This document shows positions 25,513 to 34,270 of a stretch of DNA of 64,000 nt, one piece after another. The stretch lies in assembly GCF_021343995.1 (NCBI RefSeq), contig NZ_JAJTTE010000010.1, positions 62,001-126,000 of the forward strand. Direction: 5' to 3'. Position 1 is the stretch's first letter. Each line of letters starts with the position of its first letter. Both the position numbers and the translations under genes were made by a program. This stretch comes from Pseudonocardia terrae. GTDB taxonomy: Bacteria > Actinomycetota > Actinomycetes > Mycobacteriales > Pseudonocardiaceae. Below the pieces are notes generated by a model. The model was given only the letters and a program-made list of their open reading frames with translations, searched no databases and was not told the DNA's origin.

Positions 25513-27585
25513 TCACAGGCGGGCGAGCAGCGCGTCCAGGTGCAGCGCGAGCCGGATCTCCAGCAGGCGGTCCGGCGCGCGCCAGCCCGCGCCGAGCAGC
25601 GCGGTGATCCGGTCGAGCCGCCGGTAGAGGGTGTTGGCGTGCACGTGCAGGGCCTCGCAGGTGCGGGCGTGGTGCTCGCCGTGGTCGAGGTAGGCCCGCA
25701 GGGTGGCGACCAGGTCCCGGCCGTGGTCGCGGTCGTGGCCCAGGAGCGGGCCGAGGGTGGTCTCGACGAAGGCGCGCCCCTCCCCGCGGCCGGCCCGGCT
25801 GAACAGCGTGCGGTAGATGCCGAGCTCGCCAGCCAGGGTCGGGCGACCGGTGCGGCCGAGGGCGTGCAGAACCGCGGCCGCCTGCCGGGCGTTCTCGTGG
25901 GCGCTGCGCACCCCCGACACCCCGCCGGCGCAGTCCGCGACGCCGGCCGCGACGTCGGCGGGCAGGCCCGTCGCGAGCCGGTCCCGCAGCAGCTCCGGCG
26001 CCGTTCCCGGCACCAGCACCACGACCTCGCCCGCGTGCTCCGCCGACCACCCGCGCAGCGCAGCGGCGACCCGAGCCCCGTGGGCCGCGGCGGCCCGCGG
26101 GTCGTCCCCGGCGAGCCCGTCGTTCCCGTCCCCGGTACCCCCGGCAGGCAGGCCGCCGGGGGACGGGCCGTCGGGAGAAGGGACTGCGGGAGACGGAGCC
26201 GCGGGGGACAGCACGGCGACCGCGCTGATCCGCCCGACGTCGACGCGCGCGGCCCGGGCGCGCCGGCGCACCGCTCCCTCGTCGGACTCGGGGGAGAGCA
26301 GTGCGACGAGGAACTCGCCCCGCGTGCGCAGCTCCGCTTCCGCCGCGGTCCGCTCCGACGCCACGACCAGGGCCATCGCCGTCGCACCGAGCGCGAGCAC
26401 GCGTTCGGCGTCCTCGTCGAGTCCGGCCTCCCGCTCGGCCTCGGGACCCGACACCGCACGGTGCGCGACCAGGCATCCCGCCCGGCCCGTCGGCAGCTCC
26501 ACCGGTGCGACGACGACCGGCCCGGCCGGACCCGTCACCCGCGCCGGCGCCGATCCCTGCGGCGCCGATCCCTGCGGCGTCGATCCCTGCGGCGTCGATC
26601 CCTGCGGCGTCGATCCCTGCGGCGTCGATCCCTGCGGCGCCGGTCCCTCCCGCGCGGATCTCTCGGCGGCTGATTCCCCGGGCGGGGTGCCCACCAGCTC
26701 GTCGAGCCGTGGGCCCCGGCCGGTGAGCCGCACGCCGTCGGCGTCGAAGACCGCGACCGCCACCCCGAGCGCCCGCTCCAGCTCCGCCGCGATCGCCGCG
26801 GCTCCGCCCCGCCGCAGCACCGCGGCCGTCAGCCGGTCGCGCAGCGCGTCGGCCTCGCGGCGCGCCTCCTCGCTGCGGCGCAGCGCCGCGTTCGCCCGCT
26901 CCAGATCGGCGAGCGCGTGCCGGTTCTCCTCGAACAGGCGGGCGTTGCCGATCGCGACGGCCGCGTGCGAGCCGAGCGCGGCGAGCAGCTCGATCTCCCG
27001 CGGGGTGAAGCGGCGCGGCCGCCGGTCCGCCGCGCACAGCACGCCGATCGTGCCCGCGCCGGTCCGCAGCGGGACGCCGAGGATCCCGCCGAGGTGCTCC
27101 GAGAGGGCGGCGGCGTCGACGTCCGCGGCGTGCGGCAGTCCGTGGTCGGCCAGGTAGTCCTCGGTGCCCATCGGCCGTCCGGTCCGCAGCACCTCGCCGC
27201 CGAGCCCCTGCCCCACGGCCAGCTCGATCCCGCGCAGCGCCGCGCCGATCGAGCCGTCGACGACCTCGATCCGCAGCAGCGCGTCGGACTGGCGCAGCAT
27301 CAGGTAGGCGACGTCGACGGCCAGCAGCCGCCGGGCCTGCGCGGCGACCTCGCCGAGCACGGCCTGCGGATCGCGCAGGGTCGCCAGCCGGCGGGCGAGC
27401 TCGTTCAGCGCGGCGAGCTCGACGGCGTGGCGCCGCCGCTCGCCCAGCCGGGCGTGGATGCGCAGCGCCCACCCCGCCTCGGTCTCCGTCCGCACCGGGT
27501 CGGCGCCGGCCAGGAGCAGCTCGGACCGGTGGGCCTCGAGCTCCGCCGCGCCCCGGTCGTCGGCCAGCAGTTGCAGCCACGTCAC
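25513..27585 (-). CDS. GAF domain/PucR-type helix-turn-helix transcriptional regulator
   Basis: The 690-residue protein has an N-terminal region, a GAF domain (about 65-215; LLAVDVAYLML, GILGVPLRTGAGTIGVLCAADRR, FTPREIELLAALGSHAAVAI), a coiled stretch, then a C-terminal PucR helix-turn-helix (TLRAYLDHGEHHARTCEALHV, ANTLYRRLDRI). Between them a linker holds tandem GSTPQ pentapeptides coded by a 15-bp DNA repeat (26551-26640), and later a Ser/Pro-rich patch. GTG 27585 is the most likely start, though no good ribosome site is seen. It is divergent from the hydrolase/FAD-oxidase/MFS operon and is probably its regulator. Confidence 0.82.
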   Translation of the reverse strand: MTWLQLLADDRGAAELEAHRSELLLAGADPVRTETEAGWALRIHARLGERRRHAVELAALNELARRLATLRDPQAVLGEVAAQARRLLAVDVAYLMLRQSDALLRIEVVDGSIGAALRGIELAVGQGLGGEVLRTGRPMGTEDYLADHGLPHAADVDAAALSEHLGGILGVPLRTGAGTIGVLCAADRRPRRFTPREIELLAALGSHAAVAIGNARLFEENRHALADLERANAALRRSEEARREADALRDRLTAAVLRRGGAAAIAAELERALGVAVAVFDADGVRLTGRGPRLDELVGTPPGESAAERSAREGPAPQGSTPQGSTPQGSTPQGSTPQGSAPQGSAPARVTGPAGPVVVAPVELPTGRAGCLVAHRAVSGPEAEREAGLDEDAERVLALGATAMALVVASERTAAEAELRTRGEFLVALLSPESDEGAVRRRARAARVDVGRISAVAVLSPAAPSPAVPSPDGPSPGGLPAGGTGDGNDGLAGDDPRAAAAHGARVAAALRGWSAEHAGEVVVLVPGTAPELLRDRLATGLPADVAAGVADCAGGVSGVRSAHENARQAAAVLHALGRTGRPTLAGELGIYRTLFSRAGRGEGRAFVETTLGPLLGHDRDHGRDLVATLRAYLDHGEHHARTCEALHVHANTLYRRLDRITALLGAGWRAPDRLLEIRLALHLDALLARL
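26551..26640. repeat. 15-bp tandem repeat, six copies, in the PucR-type regulator gene
   Basis: Six head-to-tail copies of CGATCCCTGCGGCG(T/C) occupy 26551-26640 with a degenerate partial copy after. Because the unit is 15 bp, gain or loss of copies keeps the reading frame and changes only the number of GSTPQ units in the linker between the GAF and DNA-binding parts. Confidence 0.9.
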
Positions 27586-27715
27586 GGGCAGGAGGATATC
27601 TCCACGGATCTGCCGCAGCGGGGGACGTTTCCTCCATGGATCGGACCGGGCGCGGCATGGTCCCCTCGCACCCGGTGCCGGCCGGGAGCCGCCGCCACCG
27701 GGAAGGACGTCGAGG

Positions 27716-28537
27716 ATGACCGAGAGCACCGTCCGCACGAGCGACGGCGTGACCCTGCACCTCGGCGACAGCGGCGGCGAGGGCCCGCCCGTCGTGCTGC
27801 TGGCCGGCTACGGCGCCCCCGCGACCAGCTGGGTCTTCCAGGTCGACGGGCTCACCGCGGCCGGCCACCGGGCGATCTGCCTCGACCGCCGCTCGCACGG
27901 CCGCTCGGAGGCCCCCGCCTTCGGGCACCGGATGGCCCGGCACGGCAAGGACCTGCGCGACGCCCTCGACCAGCTCGGCCTCGGCACCCCGGACGCGCCG
28001 GTCACCCTGGTCGGCGGCTCGATGGGCGCCAACGTGATCTGGGCGTACGTCGACCTGTTCGGCACCGCGGGGATCCGCGGGATCGTCACCGTCGACCAGA
28101 CGCCGACGATGGTGAACACCGCGGACTGGCCCTACGGCTTCTACGGCCTCACCCCGGAGAACCTCGGCACCTTCTTCGCCGACGGCGTCCCGAAGACCGG
28201 CCGCGGGTTCACCGACGAGCAGGCCACGCCCGCGCTGGTGCGGCTGATCGAGCGGCTCGGCCCCGACGCCGTGCCCGCGCAGCCGGTCGGCACCGAGGCC
28301 CTGCTCGCCGACCACGCGCGCCAGGACTGGCGCGACGTCGTCGCCCGCACGACCATCCCGGTGCTGATGGTGGCGGGCCGGCAGAGCCAGCTCTGGCCCT
28401 GCGAGCACGCGGCGGCCGCGCTGCGCGACACCCCGCGCGGCCGGGCGCTGGTGCTGGAGGACTGCGGGCACGCCGCCAACCTGGACCGGCCGGAGGAGTT
28501 CACCGCGGCGCTGCTCGAGTTCCTGGAGGAGCTGTGA
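27716..28537 (+). CDS. Alpha/beta hydrolase
   Basis: The 273-residue hydrolase has an oxyanion strand LLAGYGAP (about 29-36), DRRSHGRS, a nucleophile in GGSMGAN (Ser about 102) and a catalytic His in DCGHAANLDRPEEF. The acid expected after strand 6 is not obvious (VAGRQSQLWP). ATG 27716 is the start; a GGAAGGA stretch lies upstream. It overlaps the FAD-linked oxidase gene by 4 bp (GTGA), so the two are one operon. It may open a lactone or ester to feed the 2-hydroxyacid oxidase. Confidence 0.82.
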   Translation: MTESTVRTSDGVTLHLGDSGGEGPPVVLLAGYGAPATSWVFQVDGLTAAGHRAICLDRRSHGRSEAPAFGHRMARHGKDLRDALDQLGLGTPDAPVTLVGGSMGANVIWAYVDLFGTAGIRGIVTVDQTPTMVNTADWPYGFYGLTPENLGTFFADGVPKTGRGFTDEQATPALVRLIERLGPDAVPAQPVGTEALLADHARQDWRDVVARTTIPVLMVAGRQSQLWPCEHAAAALRDTPRGRALVLEDCGHAANLDRPEEFTAALLEFLEEL

Positions 28538-29955
28538 CGACCACCCCGACGAACAACCCGACGAACACCCGGCCGGACAGCGGGACCACCGGGACCGGCG
28601 TCCTCGACGAGCTGGGCGTTCCCGCACAGCGGGTCCTGCGCGACCCGGACGTGATGGCCTCGCTCGCCCACGACGACGCCGAGTGGGCCCCGGTCGGGAC
28701 CCCGCTGGCCGTGGTGCGGGCGACGACCCCGGAGGAGGTGCAGGCCGTCGTCGCGGCCTGCTACCGGCACCGGGTCCCGGTGGTCGCGCGCGGCGCGGGG
28801 ACCGGCCTGTCCGGCGGCGCCAACGCCGTCGACGGCTGCATCGTGCTGGCCCTGGACCGGATGGACCGGGTCCTGGAGATCGACCCGCTGGAGCGGCTCG
28901 CCGTCGTCCAGCCGGGGGTGGTGAACGACGACCTGCGCGCGGCCGTGGCGAAGGAGGGGCTCTGGTACCCGCCGGACCCCGCCAGCGCGCCGTGGTCGAC
29001 GATCGGCGGGAACGTCGCCACCAACGCGGGCGGGCTGTGCTGCGTGAAGTACGGCGTGACCCGGGACTACGTGCTCGGCCTGCAGATGGTCACCGGCACC
29101 GGCGAGCTGGTGCGGCTGGGCCGGCGCACCGCCAAGGGCGTGGCCGGCTACGACCTGGCCGGGCTGGTCGTCGGCTCGGAGGGCACGCTCGGGATCGTCA
29201 CCGAGGTGACCGTGCGGCTGCGGCCGCTGCCGCCGCCCGCGATCACCGTGGCGGGCTACTTCTCCTCGATCGTCGACGCCGGGCGGGCCGTCGCGGCGAG
29301 CGCCGCCGCGGGGCTCACCCCGGCCGCGCTGGAGCTCGTCGACAAGCACTGCCTGGCCGCCGTCGACGCCTGGAAGAACATGGGGCTCTCGGTCGAGGCC
29401 GACGTCGTGCTGCTGGCCCGCTTCGACGAACCGGGCGCGGCGGGCGAGGCCGCGGCCGAGCGGATGGTGGAGTGCTTCGACGCCTCCGGCGCGAGCTTCG
29501 CGGTCCGGTCGACGGACGAGGAGGAGGCCGAGGCGCTGTTCGCGGCCCGGCGGCTGGCCTATCCCGCCCTGGAGCGGCTGGGCCCGGTGCTGACCGAGGA
29601 CGTGTGCGTGCCGAAGGCGCAGGTCCCCGAGATGCTGGCGCGGATCGAGCGGACCGCGCAGCGGCACGCGATCACCATCGCCAACATCGCGCACGCCGGC
29701 GACGGCAACCTGCACCCGCTCCTGATCACCGACCACGGCGACGAGGCCGCCCGCCGCCGGGCCCAGGCCGCCTTCGACGACATCGTCGCCGACGCCCTCG
29801 CGCTGGGCGGCACCGTGACGGGCGAGCACGGCGTTGGGCTGCTCAAGATGCAGGGCCTGGCGGCCGAGCTGAGCCCCGCGGTGCTGGACCTGCACCGCTC
29901 CGTCAAGCAGGCACTCGATCCCCGGGGCATCCTCAACCCCGGCAAGGTCGTCTGA
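28534..29955 (+). CDS. FAD-linked oxidase, GlcD-type (2-hydroxyacid dehydrogenase)
   Basis: The 473-residue protein belongs to the vanillyl-alcohol-oxidase/PCMH flavoprotein family. It has the FAD-binding ARGAGTGLSGGANAVDG (about 86-102), the APWSTIGGNVATNAGG segment, GLVVGSEGTLGIVTE and a C-terminal FAD_oxidase_C domain (HAGDGNLHP about 388-396, GEHGVGLLK). This is the D-lactate/glycolate dehydrogenase GlcD group, oxidising a D-2-hydroxyacid to the 2-oxoacid. A Thr/Asn-rich 20-residue lead precedes the domain. It is followed after 28 bp by an MFS transporter gene. Confidence 0.88.
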   Translation: MTTTPTNNPTNTRPDSGTTGTGVLDELGVPAQRVLRDPDVMASLAHDDAEWAPVGTPLAVVRATTPEEVQAVVAACYRHRVPVVARGAGTGLSGGANAVDGCIVLALDRMDRVLEIDPLERLAVVQPGVVNDDLRAAVAKEGLWYPPDPASAPWSTIGGNVATNAGGLCCVKYGVTRDYVLGLQMVTGTGELVRLGRRTAKGVAGYDLAGLVVGSEGTLGIVTEVTVRLRPLPPPAITVAGYFSSIVDAGRAVAASAAAGLTPAALELVDKHCLAAVDAWKNMGLSVEADVVLLARFDEPGAAGEAAAERMVECFDASGASFAVRSTDEEEAEALFAARRLAYPALERLGPVLTEDVCVPKAQVPEMLARIERTAQRHAITIANIAHAGDGNLHPLLITDHGDEAARRRAQAAFDDIVADALALGGTVTGEHGVGLLKMQGLAAELSPAVLDLHRSVKQALDPRGILNPGKVV

Positions 29956-29983
29956 CCCGATCCCCCTGGGAAGGAACCCCCGC

Positions 29984-31315
29984 ATGAGCTCCGACACCGT
30001 CGTCGGGACCGAGGAGCGGCTGGTCCGCTCCGGCGTGCGCCGGGCCGGCCGCCGACTCGTCCCGCTCCTGATGCTGCTCTACTTCGTGAACTACCTGGAC
30101 CGCGTGAACATCGGGTTCGCCGGGCCCAACGGCATGAACCAGGAGCTGGGCCTGTCGGCCACGCTCTTCGGCGTGGCTGCGGGCGTGTTCTTCATCGGCT
30201 ACCTGCTGCTCGAGGTGCCCAGCAACCTGATGCTGCACCGCTTCGGCGCCCGCCGGTGGATCGCCCGCATCCTCGTGACCTGGGGGATCATCGCCACGCT
30301 CATGGCGTTCGTGCCCAACGCCACGGTGCTGATCGTGCTGCGCTTCCTGCTCGGCGTGGCCGAGGCGGGCTTCTTCCCGGGGATCATCCTGTACCTCACG
30401 TACTGGTTCCCGGCGGCGCAGCGGGCCCGGATGACAGCGTGGTTCATGACCGCCATCCCGATCTCCACCGCCCTGGGCGCGGTCGTGTCCTCGCTGATCA
30501 TCGAGCACGGCGACGGGCTGTTCGGGCTGTCCGGCTGGCGGGTGATGTTCCTGGTGGAGGGCATCCCGTCGGTGCTGCTCGCCTTCGTCGTGTGGTTCGT
30601 CCTCACCGACCGGCCCGCGGACGCGAAGTGGATGCCGCAGGAGGAGAAGGACGCGCTGGAGCGCGCCCTCGCCGCGGAGGGTCGGGAGGTCTCCGAGGCC
30701 GGTCCGCGGTCGGTGCTCGGCGCGCTGAAGAGCCCGCGGGTGCTCGCGCTGTCCTGGGTGTACTTCGGCGTGGTCTACGGCCTCTACGCGCTCGGCTTCT
30801 TCCTGCCGACGATCATCAAGAACTTCTCCGCGCAGTACGGCACCCACTTCACCACCGTGCAGCAGGGGCTGATCAACGCGATCCCGTACGTCGTCGGGCT
30901 GGTCGTGATGATCGTGTGGACCCGCCGCTCGACGAACCCGACGGTGCGGGTGGCCGTGCCGGCGCTGGTCGGCGGCGTGGCCATCCCGATCGCGCTCTAC
31001 CTGGCGAACCCGTGGCTGGCGATGGTGGCCGTGACGATCTGCGCCTGCGGTGTGCTGGCGGCGCTGCCCGGCTTCTGGTCGCTGCCCACGGCGTACCTGA
31101 CCGGCGCTGCGGCCGCGGCGGGCATCGCATTGATCAACTCGCTGGGGAACCTGTCCGGGTTCGTGGCCCCGTACGTCACGGGCGCGCTGTCCGACGCCAC
31201 CGGCAACAACAAGGTCGGGCTGTGGGTCGTCGGGATCTGCATGGTCTCCGCGGCCGTGGTGACCTGGCTGCTGCGCCGGACCCGGACCCGGGACACGGCG
31301 GACCGAGTCGACTGA
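29984..31315 (+). CDS. MFS transporter, anion:cation symporter (ACS) type
   Basis: The 443-residue protein has about 12 transmembrane helices. The first helix motif LLYFVNYLDRVNIGFAGP and the RFLLGVAEAGFFPGIILYL segment in helix 4-5 are characteristic of the ACS family, which imports organic acids such as tartrate, hydroxyphenylacetate and phthalate. A purine-rich GGGAAGGA precedes ATG 29984. As the last gene of the operon with the GlcD-type oxidase it probably imports the hydroxyacid, or its ester or lactone precursor. Confidence 0.88.
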   Translation: MSSDTVVGTEERLVRSGVRRAGRRLVPLLMLLYFVNYLDRVNIGFAGPNGMNQELGLSATLFGVAAGVFFIGYLLLEVPSNLMLHRFGARRWIARILVTWGIIATLMAFVPNATVLIVLRFLLGVAEAGFFPGIILYLTYWFPAAQRARMTAWFMTAIPISTALGAVVSSLIIEHGDGLFGLSGWRVMFLVEGIPSVLLAFVVWFVLTDRPADAKWMPQEEKDALERALAAEGREVSEAGPRSVLGALKSPRVLALSWVYFGVVYGLYALGFFLPTIIKNFSAQYGTHFTTVQQGLINAIPYVVGLVVMIVWTRRSTNPTVRVAVPALVGGVAIPIALYLANPWLAMVAVTICACGVLAALPGFWSLPTAYLTGAAAAAGIALINSLGNLSGFVAPYVTGALSDATGNNKVGLWVVGICMVSAAVVTWLLRRTRTRDTADRVD

Positions 31316-31323
31316 ACCGACTC
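31305..31323. terminator. Candidate terminator hairpin between convergent genes
   Basis: GAGTCG (31305-31310) and CGACTC (31318-31323) form a 6-bp stem with a 7-nt loop that spans the MFS stop codon. The short 32-bp convergent space is consistent with a shared terminator, but the stem is modest. Confidence 0.3.
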
Positions 31324-31347
31324 AGCCGACTGGGCCGACCCGCGGCG

Positions 31348-32094
31348 TCACCCGCGGCGGCGCGCGACCACTGCGCGCGCGGCCCTCACGATCCGCTCCA
31401 GGCCTTCTCGGTGGGCGCCGTGCCAGTACACGCGCCCGCAGGAGCGGCAGCGGGCGAACTCGGCGTAGGTGCGCCGGGTCCCGGCCTCCAGCCGGTCGGC
31501 CACGTCCTCGGCGGCCACCGGCGCGAGGTCGCCGTTGCAGGCGGTGCACCGGGTCGACGGGGCGAGCGGCGGGGCGAAGCGGTCGAGCACGTCGGCGAGC
31601 TGGTCGTCCGGACGGTCGCCGCGCACGTGCGCACCGGCCCAGAGGGCGCGCCGCATCAGTAGGCCGCGGTCCTGGGTGAGCACGATCCGGCGCTGCGCGG
31701 CGCCGTCGCGGACCAGCTCCGCGTCGTCGGCGTCGTTGCGGTAGGCGGCGTCGATCCCGAGCACCCGCAGCCGGCGCGCCAGGGTCCCCAGCCCGACGTC
31801 GAGCAGGAAACCGGTCGCGCCCGGCACGTCCTGCGGCCGGTCCACGGGCAGGATCGCGAGCGCGGTCCCGGGCACCGGGCGCTCCTGCGGGGAGACCTCG
31901 CGGCCGGCGAGCCGGAGCGCGCCGACCTCGGTGAGCGGGATGCCGAGGCTCTGCACCACGTGCCCGAGGGTGGCGTCGCCGTCCCACCGCACGCTCGCCC
32001 GGGCGCGGCGGCGCTCCCGCGACAGGAACGTCCACAGCGCCGGGTCGGGGCGCACCTCCAGCTCGGCGGGGGTGCGCCGCTCCGGGTCGGGCAT
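31348..32094 (-). CDS. Mut7-C RNase domain protein with N-terminal ubiquitin-like fold
   Basis: The 248-residue protein has an N-terminal ubiquitin-like beta-grasp (about 10-85) and a C-terminal Mut7-C (PIN-like) RNase domain. The latter includes FLLDVGLGTLARRLRVLGIDAAYRND, LTQDRGLLMR and a zinc ribbon (CTACNGDL and CRSCGRVYWHGAH). The conserved acidic residues (FLLDVGLG, RNDADDAELV, LTQDRG) are in place. Its biological target is unknown; the fusion is common in actinobacteria. ATG 32094 is preferred over an upstream start at 32166 because the extra residues are Pro/Ala-rich. It is convergent with the MFS gene. Confidence 0.85.
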   Translation of the reverse strand: MPDPERRTPAELEVRPDPALWTFLSRERRRARASVRWDGDATLGHVVQSLGIPLTEVGALRLAGREVSPQERPVPGTALAILPVDRPQDVPGATGFLLDVGLGTLARRLRVLGIDAAYRNDADDAELVRDGAAQRRIVLTQDRGLLMRRALWAGAHVRGDRPDDQLADVLDRFAPPLAPSTRCTACNGDLAPVAAEDVADRLEAGTRRTYAEFARCRSCGRVYWHGAHREGLERIVRAARAVVARRRG

Positions 32095-32186
32095 CCTGCC
32101 GACGCTACCGGCCGGGCCAGGTGGCGCTGCGCCGTCCGGGGCAGTCCCGGCTCGCCGCTGGCACACGGGCTTCCCGAGACGGCACG

Positions 32187-32885
32187 ATGCGGGACGTGAT
32201 GGACCGCCCGTACGTGATCGCCTCCGCGGCGGTGTCCCTCGACGGCTACATCGACGACGTCGCCGAGGCGCGGCTGATCCTGTCCGACGACGAGGACCTC
32301 GACCGCGTCGACGACGTGCGGGCCTGGGCCGACGCGCTGCTGGTCGGGGCCAACACCATCCGCGCGGACGACCCGCGGCTGCTCGTCCGCTCCGCCGAGC
32401 GCCGGCGGGCCCGGGTCGCGGCGGGCCGGTCCGAGTCGCCCGCCAAGGTCACGTTGACCCGCTGCGGCAAGGTCGACCCCGGGGCCCGGTTCTTCACCGC
32501 CGGCGACACCGAGCGGTTCGTCTACACCTGCGACGCCACCGTCGAGGACGTGCGGTCGAAGCTCGGCGGCGTGGCCACCGTCGTCGGCGCGGGGGACCCG
32601 CTCGAGCTGCCGCGGATGCTCGCCGACCTGCGGGAACGGGGCGTCGAACGGCTGATGGTCGAGGGCGGCGGCTCGGTCCACACCCTGTTCCTGGCCGCCG
32701 ACGCGGTCGACGAGCTTCACCTGGTCTACGCGCCGTTCTTCGTCGGGCAGCGGGACGCGCCACGGTTCGTCAACCCCGCCGAGTTCCCGCAGGGCCCCGC
32801 CTCGCGCATGCAGCTGACCGACAGCCGGCAGATCGGTGACCTCATGTTCCTGTGCTACCGACCCCGGAGATCGGGCGGGGCATGA
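32187..32885 (+). CDS. RibD C-terminal/dihydrofolate-reductase-like reductase
   Basis: The 232-residue RibD_C-type protein has VSLDGYIDD at the N-terminus, LLVGANTIRADDPRLLVR (the RibD substrate/NADP segment) and MVEGGGSVHTLFL near residue 158. Bacterial RibD C-domains reduce the ribosyl group of a diaminopyrimidinone made by GTP cyclohydrolase II. No deaminase domain is attached. ATG 32187 is used; ATG 32199 is a close alternative. It overlaps the MDR gene by 4 bp (ATGA) and begins the coupled operon running to 36371, which suggests a pterin- or pyrimidine-type substrate. Confidence 0.83.
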   Translation: MRDVMDRPYVIASAAVSLDGYIDDVAEARLILSDDEDLDRVDDVRAWADALLVGANTIRADDPRLLVRSAERRRARVAAGRSESPAKVTLTRCGKVDPGARFFTAGDTERFVYTCDATVEDVRSKLGGVATVVGAGDPLELPRMLADLRERGVERLMVEGGGSVHTLFLAADAVDELHLVYAPFFVGQRDAPRFVNPAEFPQGPASRMQLTDSRQIGDLMFLCYRPRRSGGA

Positions 32886-33853
32886 CCGACACGGCTCTGT
32901 GGCTCGACGCGCCGGGCCGGGTCTCGCTGCACGAGGTCGAGGTCGCACGCCCCGGGCCGGAGGAGGTGCTGGTCCGCACGCTGTACACGGGGGTGAGCCG
33001 CGGGACCGAGGCGCTGGTGTTCCGCGGCGGTGTGCCGGAGAACCAGCGGGCCGTGATGCGGGCGCCGTTCCAGGACGGGGACTTCCCGGCGCCGGTGAAG
33101 TACGGGTACCTCAACGTCGGCGTGGTCGAGGAGGGCCCGTCCGACCTCGTCGGGCGGGCGGTGTTCTGCCTGTACCCGCACCAGACCCGGTACGTCGTGC
33201 CCGCCTCCGCGGTCACCCCGGTGCCGGAGGGGACGCCGCCGGAGCGCGCGGTGCTCGGCGGGACGGTGGAGACGGCGGTCAACGCGCTGTGGGACGCCGC
33301 CCCGCTGGTCGGCGACCGGATCGCCGTCGTCGGGGGCGGGATGGTGGGGTGCTGCGTCGCCGCGCTGCTCGCGGGGTTCCCGGGCGTGCGGGTGCAGCTC
33401 GTGGACCCGCTGCCGGCCCGCGCCGCGGTCGCCGACGCGCTCGGCGTCCCGTGGGTGCCGCCGGGGGAGGCAGCCGACGGCTGCGACCTCGTCGTGCACA
33501 CCAGCGCCACCGAGGCGGGCCTCGCGCGGTCGCTGGAGCTGCTCGGCCCGGAGGGCGAGGTCGTCGAGATGTCCTGGTACGGCGACCGACCCGTGCGGGT
33601 GCCGCTGGGCGAGGCCTTCCACCCCGGGCGGCTGACGATCCGCAGCAGCCAGGTCGGGATGGTGTCCGCCGCCCGGCGCTCACGCCGGAGCTTCGGCGAC
33701 CGGATCGCCCTCGCGCTGCGCCTGCTGGCCGATCCGCGGTACGACGCCCTCGTCACGAGCGAGGGGCCGTTCACCGGGCTGCCCGCGGACCTGCCGCGGA
33801 TTCTCGGCGAGGGCGGTGAACCGTCCGGGCTCCTGCACCGTGTCACCTACTGA
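32882..33853 (+). CDS. MDR-family oxidoreductase lacking zinc ligands
   Basis: The 323-residue medium-chain dehydrogenase/reductase has a GroES-like N-domain (TLYTGVSRGTEALVFRGGVP) and a Rossmann domain with VVGGGMVGCCVAALLA at about 142-157. The catalytic Cys...GHE signature and the four-cysteine structural zinc lobe are both absent (KYGYLNVG stands where GHE is expected). It is therefore probably a zinc-independent NAD(P)H reductase despite the usual family name. It begins in an ATGA overlap with the RibD-like gene and is followed after 15 bp by the PTPS-like gene. Confidence 0.8.
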   Translation: MTDTALWLDAPGRVSLHEVEVARPGPEEVLVRTLYTGVSRGTEALVFRGGVPENQRAVMRAPFQDGDFPAPVKYGYLNVGVVEEGPSDLVGRAVFCLYPHQTRYVVPASAVTPVPEGTPPERAVLGGTVETAVNALWDAAPLVGDRIAVVGGGMVGCCVAALLAGFPGVRVQLVDPLPARAAVADALGVPWVPPGEAADGCDLVVHTSATEAGLARSLELLGPEGEVVEMSWYGDRPVRVPLGEAFHPGRLTIRSSQVGMVSAARRSRRSFGDRIALALRLLADPRYDALVTSEGPFTGLPADLPRILGEGGEPSGLLHRVTY

Positions 33854-33868
33854 CGCGAGGAGGAGCAG

Positions 33869-34270
33869 TTGTTCGGGATCACCGTCCGCGACCACATGAT
33901 GGTCGCCCACAGCTTCCGCGGCGAGGTCTTCGGGCCGGCGCAGCGGCTGCACGGCGCCACGTTCGTGGTCGACGCGACCTTCCGGCGCGCCGAGCTCGAC
34001 GCCGACGACCTCGTCGTCGACATCGGGCTGGCCACCGCGGCCCTGCAGGCGGTGCTCGGCGAGCTCACCTACCGCAACCTCGACGACGATCCCGCCTTCG
34101 CCGGCCGCAACACCTCCACGGAGTTCCTGGCGAAGGTCGTCGCCGACCGGCTGGCCGAGCGGGTCGCGGCCGGCGAGCTGGGGGAGGGAGCCCGGGGCCT
34201 CGAGGGCATCGCCGTGACCCTGCACGAGTCCCACGTGGCGTGGGCGAGCTACGAGCGGTCCCTGCCATGA
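33869..34270 (+). CDS. 6-pyruvoyl-tetrahydropterin synthase/QueD-like protein with altered active site
   Basis: The 133-residue T-fold protein starts at TTG 33869 behind a strong GAGGAGGAG site. The family frame is clear: VAHSF (first zinc His), RLHGATF (second His), LTYRNLDD and the C-terminal [14 protein letters not shown] with Glu. However, the third zinc His of HGH is Ala, the catalytic Cys four residues before it is Ala, and the Asp-His of the LDH motif reads Thr-Tyr. It therefore may not perform the classical QueD or PTPS reaction. It overlaps the glycosyltransferase gene by 4 bp. Confidence 0.82.
   Translation: MFGITVRDHMMVAHSFRGEVFGPAQRLHGATFVVDATFRRAELDADDLVVDIGLATAALQAVLGELTYRNLDDDPAFAGRNTSTEFLAKVVADRLAERVAAGELGEGARGLEGIAVTLHESHVAWASYERSLP

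Noticed and set aside
24116-28627. Minus-strand open frame of ~1500 codons
   Set aside because: It runs antisense to the oxidoreductase and out of frame with the PucR-type gene; low-complexity Arg/Gly content marks it as a high-GC artefact.
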